Source: Streptomyces sp. L-9-10
GTDB taxonomy: Bacteria; Actinomycetota; Actinomycetes; Streptomycetales; Streptomycetaceae
DNA length: 64,000 bases
Assembly: GCF_004151105.1 (NCBI RefSeq)
Contig: NZ_PHRF01000172.1
Coordinates: 213,050-277,049, forward strand
Direction of reading: 5' to 3'
The first letter of the stretch is position 1. Every line of letters begins with the position of its first letter. This document shows positions 25,144 to 33,373 of this stretch, in pieces. The notes below the pieces were generated by a model that was given only the letters and a program-made list of their open reading frames with translations, did not search any database and had not been told where the DNA came from. Both the position numbers and the translations under genes were made by a program.

Positions 25144-26736
25144 GTGGACCCGGTGATCGTCGCCGGCGCGGGCCCCGTCGGTCTCGCGCTCTCTCTGGCC
25201 CTCGCCGCGCAGGGTGTCCCCTCCGTCGTCCTGGACGAGGGGACCGGTACGGACGATCCGCGTCCGGCCCGAACCGCCATACTGCGGCCCGACACCGCCG
25301 CCCTGGTGGCCCGGCTCGGCTGCACCACCCTCGGTGACGAGGGCGCGCGCTGGACCGGATGGCGTCTGATGCGGCGCAAGCAGCTGATGCGGGAGCTGCC
25401 GCTCGGCGAGGACGGCGCCCCCACGCCCCTGCACATCCCCCAGCACGCCCTTTCGCGCGGGCTGCGGAGCGCCATCGCGGGCCAGGAGCTGGTGCGCGTG
25501 GTCACCGGCGACCGGCTCGACTCGCTGGAGCAGGACGCCCGGGGCATCACCGTGCACACCCGCGGCCCCGGGGCGACCTGGTGGCGCGGCAGCCATCTGG
25601 TCGGATGCGACGGCGCCAGGTCCACGGTCCGCAAGCTGCTCGGCATCCGCTTTCCCGGACGTACGGCGGTGGAGCGCCACGCTGTCGCCGCGCTCCGCGC
25701 GGAGCTGCCCTGGCCCGGCGAGGCACTGCTCCACCGGCAGCCGCCCTGGCCGGGCAGCGGGGAAGAGGTGTCCGCCAGGCCGCTCGCGGACGGTGTGTGG
25801 CGGGTCGACTGGCTGCTGCCCTCCCGGGGCGAGCTGGTCACGCCCGACGCGCTGGTGACGCGTTTACGGGACACCCTGGCCGGCTGGTGCGGCGAGACTC
25901 CGCCGTACGACCTGCTCGACACCGGCGTCTACACCCTGCATCACCGGCTGGCCAGGCGCTGGCGCGCCGGACGGGCCTTCCTCGCCGGGGACGCCGCCCA
26001 TCTGCTGGGCGCGGTGGGCACCCAGGGGCTCGACGAAGGACTGCGGGACGTCAGCAACCTCTCCTGGAAGATCGCCGAGGACTGGCACCACGGGGCGTCG
26101 GAGACCCTGCTGGACAGCTACCAGGCGGAGCGGCGCACGGCCGTCGCCGCCCGGCTGCGCGCGGCCGACCAGTCGCTGCCGATACTGCGGGGCGGCGGCG
26201 GGCTGCGTACGTACATGCCGGGCGCCACGCGCGGACACGACACCCTGCTCGCCGACGGGCATCTGGGGCACGGGCCATTGGGGGCACCGCCCGCCTATCC
26301 GCACTCCCCCCTCGCACCACCGCACGCCGAGGCGCGGACGGCTGTCGGTACGCCCCCCGGCGCGCCCGTCGAGGACGTACGGGTGACCGCGCCGGACGGT
26401 ACGACCGTACGGCTCGGGGACCGGCTCGGCCGTGGCCTGCACCTGGTGATACTGGTCGCGCCCGGCACCGGGGTGTGGGACCGGCGGCACTGGCTGACGG
26501 CGGGGGTGATGCCGCGGCTGGCGGCGGCGGTGACCGCACTGCCGGTACGGGCCGAGCTGCTGGTCACGGAGGCGTACCCGGGAGCCTCCGCGCACACCGT
26601 GCTGCTGGTGCGGCCGGACGGGCATCTGGTGGCGGCCTTCGGTGGAGTGCGCCCCGCCGATCTCTACGCGGCGGCGGACGCGGCGCGCGGAGGCAGTCCT
26701 TCCACCCCGACGGAGGTACCCGCGGACGCCTCCTGA
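25144..26736 (+). CDS. FAD-dependent aromatic monooxygenase family protein
   Basis: A 530-aa group A flavin monooxygenase (PHBH/MhpA/phenol hydroxylase-like). The FAD-binding motif is VIVAGAGPVGLALSLALAAQG at the extreme N-terminus. The DG-type motif is LVGCDGARSTVRKLLGI and the second FAD motif is RAFLAGDAAHLLGAVGTQGLDEGLRD. The last 150 residues form a thioredoxin-like C-terminal domain, as in the family (LHLVILVAPGTGVWDRRHW). GTG start with GGAGGGG 8 nt upstream. It stands alone just after the foldback element, so its promoter is close to or inside that element. Substrate is unknown. Confidence 0.9.
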   Translation: MDPVIVAGAGPVGLALSLALAAQGVPSVVLDEGTGTDDPRPARTAILRPDTAALVARLGCTTLGDEGARWTGWRLMRRKQLMRELPLGEDGAPTPLHIPQHALSRGLRSAIAGQELVRVVTGDRLDSLEQDARGITVHTRGPGATWWRGSHLVGCDGARSTVRKLLGIRFPGRTAVERHAVAALRAELPWPGEALLHRQPPWPGSGEEVSARPLADGVWRVDWLLPSRGELVTPDALVTRLRDTLAGWCGETPPYDLLDTGVYTLHHRLARRWRAGRAFLAGDAAHLLGAVGTQGLDEGLRDVSNLSWKIAEDWHHGASETLLDSYQAERRTAVAARLRAADQSLPILRGGGGLRTYMPGATRGHDTLLADGHLGHGPLGAPPAYPHSPLAPPHAEARTAVGTPPGAPVEDVRVTAPDGTTVRLGDRLGRGLHLVILVAPGTGVWDRRHWLTAGVMPRLAAAVTALPVRAELLVTEAYPGASAHTVLLVRPDGHLVAAFGGVRPADLYAAADAARGGSPSTPTEVPADAS

Positions 26737-26754
26737 CCACACTGCGAACATCGA

Positions 26755-26783
26755 TTGACCGTCGCGGGCTCGCATGGTGTACT
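26755..26783 (+). promoter_or_regulatory. promoter candidate for the leader-cdo-rhodanese operon
   Basis: TTGACC at 26755-26760 and TGTACT at 26778-26783 are separated by 17 nt. This fits a housekeeping (HrdB-type) promoter and would start transcription about 40 nt before the leader-peptide ORF. Confidence 0.5.
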
Positions 26784-26829
26784 CCGGAACGTGACTGACA
26801 CCGATGTGCGCCTGTGGCGGAGAGTCCAT

Positions 26830-26877
26830 ATGGACTTGCTCCGCTATGCGGGCTGCGTGTGTCGCCCGTCCTGTTGA
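26830..26877 (+). CDS. cysteine-rich leader peptide (15 aa) upstream of cdo
   Basis: The ORF reads MDLLRYAGCVCRPSC and stops; three of its last seven codons are Cys, the last just before TGA. GGAGAG lies 5 nt before the ATG, a better ribosome site than many full genes here have. In-frame GTG codons at 26806 and 26791 could lengthen it. Short Cys-rich leader peptides of this kind precede sulfur-metabolism genes in actinobacteria and regulate them by cysteine-dependent ribosome stalling (established for mycobacteria). Here it precedes cysteine dioxygenase and a rhodanese, so stalling on scarce Cys-tRNA could change downstream expression. The mechanism here is inference. Confidence 0.75.
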   Translation: MDLLRYAGCVCRPSC

Positions 26878-26900
26878 TTCGCCCCTTTTCTCCACACGCT

Positions 26901-26920
26901 CGTCGCGCGGCGCCGTGACG
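26901..26920 (+). promoter_or_regulatory. attenuator-like hairpin between leader peptide and cdo
   Basis: CGTCGCG (26901-26907) pairs with CGTGACG (26914-26920) with one G-U pair and a 6-nt loop. It starts 23 nt after the leader stop and ends 33 nt before the cdo ATG. GTGAC in its right arm can alternatively pair with GTCAC beside the cdo start, so switching structures are possible. Confidence 0.4.
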
Positions 26921-26953
26921 GCACCTCTTCGCGAACATCTCAGGACGGTCACC

Positions 26954-27535
26954 ATGTCTCTACCCGTACGTACCTCCACATCCGGCACCGGCGCCGCTGA
27001 TACCACGGGCGCTGTCGACACCGGCGTGAAGTCCCCGGCCGCCGGGCCCACCCCCGCCGAGCTGCTCGACTTCGTCCGCAGGAGCGCGGCCGACGCCGAG
27101 CTGGTCTCCTCGCTCCCGCTGGACCCGGAGGGGCGTACGTGGATCCGGCTCAACGGTCCCGCGGGCAGCGAGGCGTGGCTGATCGGCTGGCCGCCCGGCA
27201 CGGGCACCGGCTGGCACGACCACGGCGGCTCGCACGGCGCGTTCGCCACGGCGTCGGGCACGCTCAAGGAGGACTCGCTCGCGGCCCGGCTGCCCACCGA
27301 GGGGTGGAAGACCCTGGAACTGGCCGAAGGCGTCGACCGCGAGCGGCAGTTGACGGCCGGCGAGGGCCGGGCGTTCGGCAGGCACCATGTGCACGAGGTG
27401 CGCAACGAGTCAGGGGCCGAGCACGCCGTCTCCGTGCACGCCTACTATCCGCCGCTGCCGCTGATGCGGCGCTACAGCCGCACGGGCGCCGTGCTCCGCC
27501 TTGAGCAGGTCGAGCGTCCCGAGGAGTGGCAGTGA
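26954..27535 (+). CDS. cysteine dioxygenase
   Basis: A cupin-fold, non-haem iron enzyme oxidising L-cysteine to cysteine sulfinate. The family is bacterial CDO type I (193 aa). Iron ligands are His88 and His90 in GWHDHGGSHG and His147 in RHHVHEV. The first 30 residues are a Thr/Ala/Gly extension. AGGA lies 9 nt upstream of the ATG. It overlaps the rhodanese gene by 4 nt and is preceded by the Cys-rich leader, linking it to cysteine catabolism. The upstream in-frame ORF extension is read through the leader region and is not translated as part of CDO in my view. Confidence 0.93.
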   Translation: MSLPVRTSTSGTGAADTTGAVDTGVKSPAAGPTPAELLDFVRRSAADAELVSSLPLDPEGRTWIRLNGPAGSEAWLIGWPPGTGTGWHDHGGSHGAFATASGTLKEDSLAARLPTEGWKTLELAEGVDRERQLTAGEGRAFGRHHVHEVRNESGAEHAVSVHAYYPPLPLMRRYSRTGAVLRLEQVERPEEWQ

Positions 27536-28014
27536 CGGACCAGCGGACCGTGACCGAGCAGGCCGTGACCGAGCAGGCCGTGACCGGGCGCGTGGAGGCC
27601 GAGCGCGTGGGAATCGATGAGCTGCTGGAACGGGTCCGTGAGGACCTGGACCGAATAGGGCCGAGGGAAGCGGCCGAGGCCGCCTCGGACGGCGCGCTGC
27701 TGGTGGACATCCGGTACGCGGCGCTGCGTGAGCGCGACGGGCTGATCCCGGGCGCGCTGGTCGTCGAGCGCAATGAGCTGGAGTGGCGGCTCGACCCGCA
27801 GGGCAGCCATCGCGCACGCGAGGCCACGAGCCACGATCTGCGCGTGGTGGTGATCTGCAACGAGGGGTACGCGTCGAGCCTCGCGGCGATGTCCCTGCGG
27901 CAGCTGGGACTGCACCGCGCGACCGACCTCGTCGGGGGATTCCAGGCGTGGAAGGCCGAGGGCCTGCCGGTTGCCGCGGCCGGGGACAGCGTGGAGGCCG
28001 GGAACACGGCATAG
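27532..28014 (+). CDS. rhodanese-domain protein
   Basis: A single-domain rhodanese (160 aa). The active-site loop is ICNEGYASS with catalytic Cys109, preceded by LLVDIRYAALRERDGLIPGALVVERNELEW-type CH2A motif residues. The first 20 residues come from a 15-bp direct repeat (GTGACCGAGCAGGCC). Start GTG overlaps the cdo stop (GTGA) and has GAGGAG 5 nt upstream. It should act with CDO in handling sulfane sulfur or sulfite from cysteine breakdown. The pairing is common in Streptomyces. Confidence 0.92.
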   Translation: MTDQRTVTEQAVTEQAVTGRVEAERVGIDELLERVREDLDRIGPREAAEAASDGALLVDIRYAALRERDGLIPGALVVERNELEWRLDPQGSHRAREATSHDLRVVVICNEGYASSLAAMSLRQLGLHRATDLVGGFQAWKAEGLPVAAAGDSVEAGNTA

Positions 28015-28206
28015 AGCGGGCGGAGCGGAGCGGGACTCCGGGCCTTCTCATCGCCTGACCACCGTCGCGTCGGCGACCGGACGGAGACGACCGGACGGAT
28101 CCGAAGCGCCGCCCGGCCCGGCAGTACGGTCGCAACCAGGACGAGCGAGGTCGACCAGGACAAGCAGGGCAGCCGTGCCGATGCCGGGCAGGCCCTGTGG
28201 CTGTGG

Positions 28207-28788
28207 CTAGTAGAAGCCCTCGTCCAGCCCCTCGGTGTCCTCCCCCTCCTCCTCCAGCGCCTGCCGGACCACCCGGAGCGCCATGCCTTCCGGATAGCCC
28301 TTGCGGGCCAGCATGCCCGCGAGCCTGCGCAGCCTTCTGTCGCGTTCCATACCGCGCGTGGCGCGGAGTTTGCGGGCGACCAGCTCGCGGGCTGTCGCCT
28401 CCTCCTGGTCGGAGTCCAACTGCCCGACCGCCTCGTCGATCAGGGCGGCGTCCACCCCTTTCGTACGCAGCTCACGGGCGAGCGCACGCCGGGCCAGGCC
28501 CCGGCCGTGGTGCCGCGACTCCACCCAGGCGTCCGCGAACGCCGCGTCGTCGATCAGCCCCACGTCCTCGAAGCGGGAGAGCACCTCCTGCGCCACGTCC
28601 TCGGGGATCTCCCGCTTGGCCAGCGCGTCCGCCAGCTGCTTGCGGGTCCGGGGCGTCCCGGTGAGCAGGCGCAGGCAGATCGCCCGCGCCCGCTCCGCCG
28701 GATCCTGGGGCGACAGCTCCTGCCCGGCCCTCGACGGGTCGGAGCTGTCGCCCGGCCTTTCCGTCCGCCGCCTCTTCGCATAAGGCAC
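28207..28788 (-). CDS. recX: RecX, regulator of RecA
   Basis: RecX caps or destabilises RecA filaments. The 193-aa protein has three-helix repeats: RAICLRLLTGTPRTRKQLADAL, IDDAAFADAWVESR and GMERDRRLRRLAGMLARKGYPE. An acidic C-terminus ends it. The GTG start is 8 nt after the recA stop and lacks its own ribosome site, so translation is probably coupled to recA, typical for the pair. It is convergent with the rhodanese gene across 190 nt that hold no gene. Confidence 0.96.
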   Translation of the reverse strand: MPYAKRRRTERPGDSSDPSRAGQELSPQDPAERARAICLRLLTGTPRTRKQLADALAKREIPEDVAQEVLSRFEDVGLIDDAAFADAWVESRHHGRGLARRALARELRTKGVDAALIDEAVGQLDSDQEEATARELVARKLRATRGMERDRRLRRLAGMLARKGYPEGMALRVVRQALEEEGEDTEGLDEGFY

Positions 28789-28796
28789 AGGACGGA

Positions 28797-29924
<1,128 letters not shown>

Positions 29925-29967
29925 GGGTTCCACCCGATTTGCTTGAGTCGATCGCTTCACGTCAAAG

Positions 29968-29990
29968 ACGCTATCCCCTGCCACTGACAA
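29968..29990 (-). promoter_or_regulatory. PafBC-type (RecA-NDp) promoter of recA
   Basis: Reading the minus strand, TTGTCAGTGGC, 6 nt, TAGCGT. This closely matches the RecA-independent DNA-damage promoter (TTGTCRGTG-N8-TAnnnT) of mycobacteria, which PafBC activates. It ends about 44 nt before the recA ATG. No gene lies between 29925 and 30265; apart from this promoter and the LexA box I see nothing else there. Confidence 0.8.
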
Positions 29991-30104
29991 CGCGTCCCGA
30001 CGACCTCCTGGCCTGTGGAAAACTCCGCCGGCCAACCTCTCCGAACGCCCCCACCGCACCACACCGCCGGCCGGGCCCCGGGAAGCACCGGCAGTCACCC
30101 ATGA

Positions 30105-30130
30105 GAATGGATGTTCGATTTAACTGTCAA
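30105..30130 (-). promoter_or_regulatory. recA distal promoter with LexA (SOS) box
   Basis: On the minus strand TTGACA (30130-30125) is followed after 7-8 nt by GAACATCCATTC (30116-30105). The actinobacterial SOS box is GAAC-N4-GTTC, so this has a single mismatch in the right half. LexA here would cover the spacer and -10 of the TTGACA promoter. Its distance from recA (about 180 nt) implies a long leader. Confidence 0.7.
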
Positions 30131-30265
30131 GCGCACCACACGGCACCCAGGTCACGTGGTGACTGAATGCTTCAGCTCGGTCTGCACGGTTCCGACGACC
30201 GGGACTGCTCCGCCCCTGTCAGCGAGTGGACGGCGCCAGGAAGGCCCGGTCGATCGATGCCGACG

Positions 30266-31165
30266 TCAAAGGCCCTTCAGGACACGACCAAGCGCCGACC
30301 GGCCTGCAGGTCCCCAGCTCGGCTTGCCGCCGGGCAGGCCGCGGTCCCCGTTCTGGCCCATCAGCATCAGGAACAGGCTGCTCATCGCGGCCAGCCCGCG
30401 CGCCCGTCGGACCGCCGCCTCGTCCGCCTGCGCATAGCTGTCGAAGAACCGCGAGGCGCCGCCCGCGGGGAGCAGCACCCAGGCGGCCGCAAGGTCCCAG
30501 GCCGGGTCGCCGGCGAAGACATCGCCGAAGTCGACGATGCCCGCCAGTGTCCCCTCCGCGACGACGACGTTCGCGGGATGCAGGTCACCGTGAACCCACA
30601 CTCGCGGGCCCTCCCACCCGGGAGCCGCGGCCGCGTCGTCCCACACGGCCCGGATGTCGTCCTCGGCGAAGTGGCCGAGATCCACGGCCCGCAGGAAGTC
30701 CTCGAAGCCCTCCGTGCATTCCTTGAGGTGACCGCCGCGGTCCGAGGGGTCCGGTGCTTCGGCGGGCGCCTCCACATGCAGCGCCTTGAGGAAGGCCGCC
30801 AGGATGTCGGCCGCATGGTCGCCGCGGGTGATCGAGCCGTGGTCCAGCGGTGTGCCCTCGACCCATGTCATGACGGTCCAGATCTTGGGGAAGCGCTCGG
30901 ACGGCGCACCGTCGCGCACGGGGACCGGGATCGGCAGTGGCAGGCGCGAGGCCAGGGTCGGCAGCCACCGGCGCTCCTTGAGCTGCATATCCGGGCGGGT
31001 GTCCATCCGCTGCATCCGGACCGCCAGCTCGTCCCCGAGGCGCCACATCTGGTTGCCCCAACCGCCCGCCACCTCACGGATGGGCAGCGCGGCCAGGTCC
31101 GGATGCTGGTCCCACAGCAGGTCGCGGACCAGATCCTCGCTGATCTCGATCTCGGATTCGATCAT
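30266..31165 (-). CDS. aminoglycoside phosphotransferase (APH)-family kinase
   Basis: A small-molecule kinase of the APH/choline kinase fold (299 aa). The catalytic loop is VWVHGDLHPANVVV (Asp and Asn present) and the metal-binding segment is GIVDFGDVFAGDPAWDLA. The N-terminal lobe GGWGNQMWRLGDELAVRMQR holds the ATP Lys-like Arg. Such genes are abundant in Streptomyces and rarely give antibiotic resistance; substrate unknown. No ribosome site precedes the ATG. It sits downstream of the FAD oxidase on the same strand (113 nt). Confidence 0.88.
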   Translation of the reverse strand: MIESEIEISEDLVRDLLWDQHPDLAALPIREVAGGWGNQMWRLGDELAVRMQRMDTRPDMQLKERRWLPTLASRLPLPIPVPVRDGAPSERFPKIWTVMTWVEGTPLDHGSITRGDHAADILAAFLKALHVEAPAEAPDPSDRGGHLKECTEGFEDFLRAVDLGHFAEDDIRAVWDDAAAAPGWEGPRVWVHGDLHPANVVVAEGTLAGIVDFGDVFAGDPAWDLAAAWVLLPAGGASRFFDSYAQADEAAVRRARGLAAMSSLFLMLMGQNGDRGLPGGKPSWGPAGRSALGRVLKGL

Positions 31166-31278
31166 GCGCAGTCACAGTACTTGAGGCAGGCGAGTGGGCT
31201 GGAGTGCCTGGGTTTACCTGGCCGGAGCGGTCCTGCTCCGAGAGCAGCAGCGGGGCAGGCTGCAACGGGGCCGTGCCA

Positions 31279-32307
31279 TCAGAAGCGATCCGGGCGGCAA
31301 CCCGACAGAGCCGGCTCAACGGTTCCGTCGACCAACTCCCGCGCGACCAGGCGGCCCACGGCAGGGGCGAGCGTGACCGCCGAGTGCATCACCGCCAAGT
31401 AGAGGCCGGGGACCTCGGCGACCGGGCCGACGATCGGCTCACCGTCGGCCGGCATCGGACGCGCTCCGAGTCGGGTGCCGAGCAGCTCGACGCTCCCGGC
31501 GCCACGGAAAGTGGACCGGACGGCGGCAAGAGTCCGTTCGGGCGAGTCCGCGGCGGCGATCAGCCGGTCCGGGGCGACCTGCCGAAGATCGAAATCCTCG
31601 GTGTTGACCACGGTGCGGACCAGACCGGCCGGGGCGCGGAGCCGGAACAGTGGCGACGGCGACGGTTCGACCGGGACGTGCACGCCGAGCGAGGCGCCCA
31701 GCGCGGCCGTGGCGACTCCGGCCGCCAGCACCACCGTCGCACCGGAGAGGGGTCCCGCTGCCGTCTCGACCCCGGTAATCCGGCCCGCTGTATCCCGGCG
31801 GACCGCGGTGACCGGCGTGTCCAGATGTACCCGGGCTCCATGGGTGCGAGCGGCCGCGACCAGCCGCTCGGTCACACCCACCGAGTCAACAGCGCCGTCA
31901 CCCGGTGCCCAGACAGCCCACTCCGGAGGCTGCCGGACGGTGGGTTCGAGCGTCGCCACGGTGGCCGCGTCCACGATCGTCTGACCGGGCCCGGCGTCCG
32001 GCGCACTGCCCTCCCTGGTCCAGCTCAGCGAGCCGGACCAGGTCACCGGGAGTCCCGGCAGCTCGGCCCCGAGTCGGTGGTACTCCGCCGTCGCGGTGGC
32101 CCGCAGCCCGGCGGCCGGACCTTTACGCACGCCAGACGCTCCGACCCAGGCGAACGAGTCCGCCGTCACGCCGGCGCCCGGCCGCCCGGCGTCGACCAAC
32201 GTCACCGCGGCGCCCGCCCGGGCGGCGTGATACGCCACCGATGCGCCGACAATGCCGGCGCCGACGACGACCAAGTCCCCACTCACCGATGAGCTCAACA
32301 CGTTCAC
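31279..32307 (-). CDS. FAD-dependent amino acid/amine oxidase (DAO family)
   Basis: A DAO-fold flavoprotein (342 aa), glycine oxidase-like. The dinucleotide motif DLVVVGAGIVGASVAYHAARA lies at the very start, followed by AVTLVDAGRPGAGVT. The C-terminal LGARPMPADGEPIVGPVAEVPGLYLAVMHSAVTLAPAVGRLVA closes the FAD site. I chose GTG 32307 (VNVLSSSVSGDLVVVGAG), though the ribosome site (AGGGTC) is poor and the GTG before SGDLVVVG is an alternative. It is divergent from the VOC gene. Substrate unknown. Confidence 0.85.
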   Translation of the reverse strand: MNVLSSSVSGDLVVVGAGIVGASVAYHAARAGAAVTLVDAGRPGAGVTADSFAWVGASGVRKGPAAGLRATATAEYHRLGAELPGLPVTWSGSLSWTREGSAPDAGPGQTIVDAATVATLEPTVRQPPEWAVWAPGDGAVDSVGVTERLVAAARTHGARVHLDTPVTAVRRDTAGRITGVETAAGPLSGATVVLAAGVATAALGASLGVHVPVEPSPSPLFRLRAPAGLVRTVVNTEDFDLRQVAPDRLIAAADSPERTLAAVRSTFRGAGSVELLGTRLGARPMPADGEPIVGPVAEVPGLYLAVMHSAVTLAPAVGRLVARELVDGTVEPALSGCRPDRF

Positions 32308-32381
32308 GACCCTAGCGTCCGCCCGCGCGGCCTGGTGGGCCGACGCCCACCGGCCGACGACTGCCCAGGCCGTCGGCGCTC

Positions 32382-32413
32382 GTGAAGGCCCCCCGCAGTG
32401 AAGGCCCCCCGCA
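32382..32413. repeat. 16-bp tandem duplication
   Basis: GTGAAGGCCCCCCGCA occurs twice head to tail in the 295-bp divergent gap between the FAD oxidase and VOC genes. Nothing else recognisable lies in this gap. Confidence 0.85.
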
Positions 32414-32602
32414 GGTAAGCGTCGTTGGCCGCGCCCCGTCCGCCGGCTCAAGAGCTCAGCTCCGCCAACCAGCGGGCCCATCCGCCGATTGAAGCGCTCG
32501 GTCACACAAGTGCCCGGCTCCGTCAGGATGCCGAGACGCCGGAGCGAGTGGCCGCCTCTAGGGTGTGGCTCGCGAAAGTCCACCGATCGGCCCGGAGGTG
32601 CC

Positions 32603-32971
32603 ATGTCCCCGCAGATGGCGTTGCGCGCGATAACGCTCGACTGCTCCGATCCGCCGGCTCTTGCGGCGTTCTATCAGCGGGCCACCGGCCTCGAACCACA
32701 TCCGGGTTCAGACGCCGACTTCGCCGGTCTCACCTGTGAGAACGGGCTCTTCATCGGTTTTCAACGGGTCGACGACTACCGGGCTCCCCGCTGGCCCGAT
32801 CAGACGGTTCCTCAGCAGATTCACCTCGACTTCGCGGTCGATGACCTGGCCGAGGCCGAGGCCCGGCTGCTGGAACTGGGCGCGGGCAAGCCGGATCACC
32901 AGCCGAACGAGGACAGGTGGCGAGTCCTCACCGATCCGGCCGGGCATCCCTTCTGCCTGGTCAGAAGCTGA
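32603..32971 (+). CDS. VOC (glyoxalase-fold) protein
   Basis: A 122-aa vicinal-oxygen-chelate protein of two beta-alpha-beta-beta-beta modules. RAITLDCSDPPALAAFYQRATGLE starts module 1 and QIHLDFAVDDLAEAEARLLELGA starts module 2; DPAGHPFCLV ends it. This is the pattern of the glyoxalase-like family without known substrate. GGAGG is 4 nt from the ATG. In-frame codons upstream are not used. No partner gene is visible. Confidence 0.88.
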   Translation: MSPQMALRAITLDCSDPPALAAFYQRATGLEPHPGSDADFAGLTCENGLFIGFQRVDDYRAPRWPDQTVPQQIHLDFAVDDLAEAEARLLELGAGKPDHQPNEDRWRVLTDPAGHPFCLVRS

Positions 32972-33373
32972 TTGCTCTTGCTCGTTCCGCCGGCAGGAGA
33001 TCCGCGTCGAGCCCGGCGGCAACTACCGGGGAAGGATGCCAGGTCACCGTGCCGCTTCAAGCGCGTCGAGTCGACGGGGCCGGCGCCGCCGAGGCGGCGG
33101 GCGTTAACAAAAAATCCACCGGGACTTCACAACTGACTTGCCGACAGAACCCATGGCCGGATACACCTACCTCACGACCTGGGGAGGGCGTCATCGCTGT
33201 GGGGGGCAGTTCCATCACCGTGGGGGCAGTTCCCGTCGTGCCATGGGCCGACGGGACTCCGACGACGATTCCAGTGGTGCGGCACCACCTGACGCCCCGC
33301 GACCCGCGCACCGCCGTACCCGGCGTGTGCCGCCGCTGATCCCCGGGCTCCCGTACACCTCACTGGAGGCAGC
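32972..33373. other. intergenic region before the VCBS-repeat gene
   Basis: This 402-bp gap holds no credible gene. It contains an unusually A-rich patch (GTTAACAAAAAATCC, 33102-33116) for this chromosome and a direct repeat GTGGGGGGCAGTTCC / GTGGGGGCAGTTCCC at about 33199-33234. The promoter of the secreted-protein gene should lie here, but I could not choose one. Confidence 0.6.

Noticed and set aside
25014..25734. ORFs through the foldback element
   Set aside because: They run off inverted-repeat DNA and the antisense of the monooxygenase; no transposase motif.
26804..26953. longer cdo protein starting at ATG 26804
   Set aside because: It would overlap the leader ORF, has no ribosome site, and adds 50 residues unlike CDO; ATG 26954 has AGGA in position.
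30266..31165. antibiotic-resistance gene (aminoglycoside phosphotransferase)
   Set aside because: Only the broad kinase fold is supported; such homologues are common in Streptomyces without resistance, and no antibiotic cluster is near.
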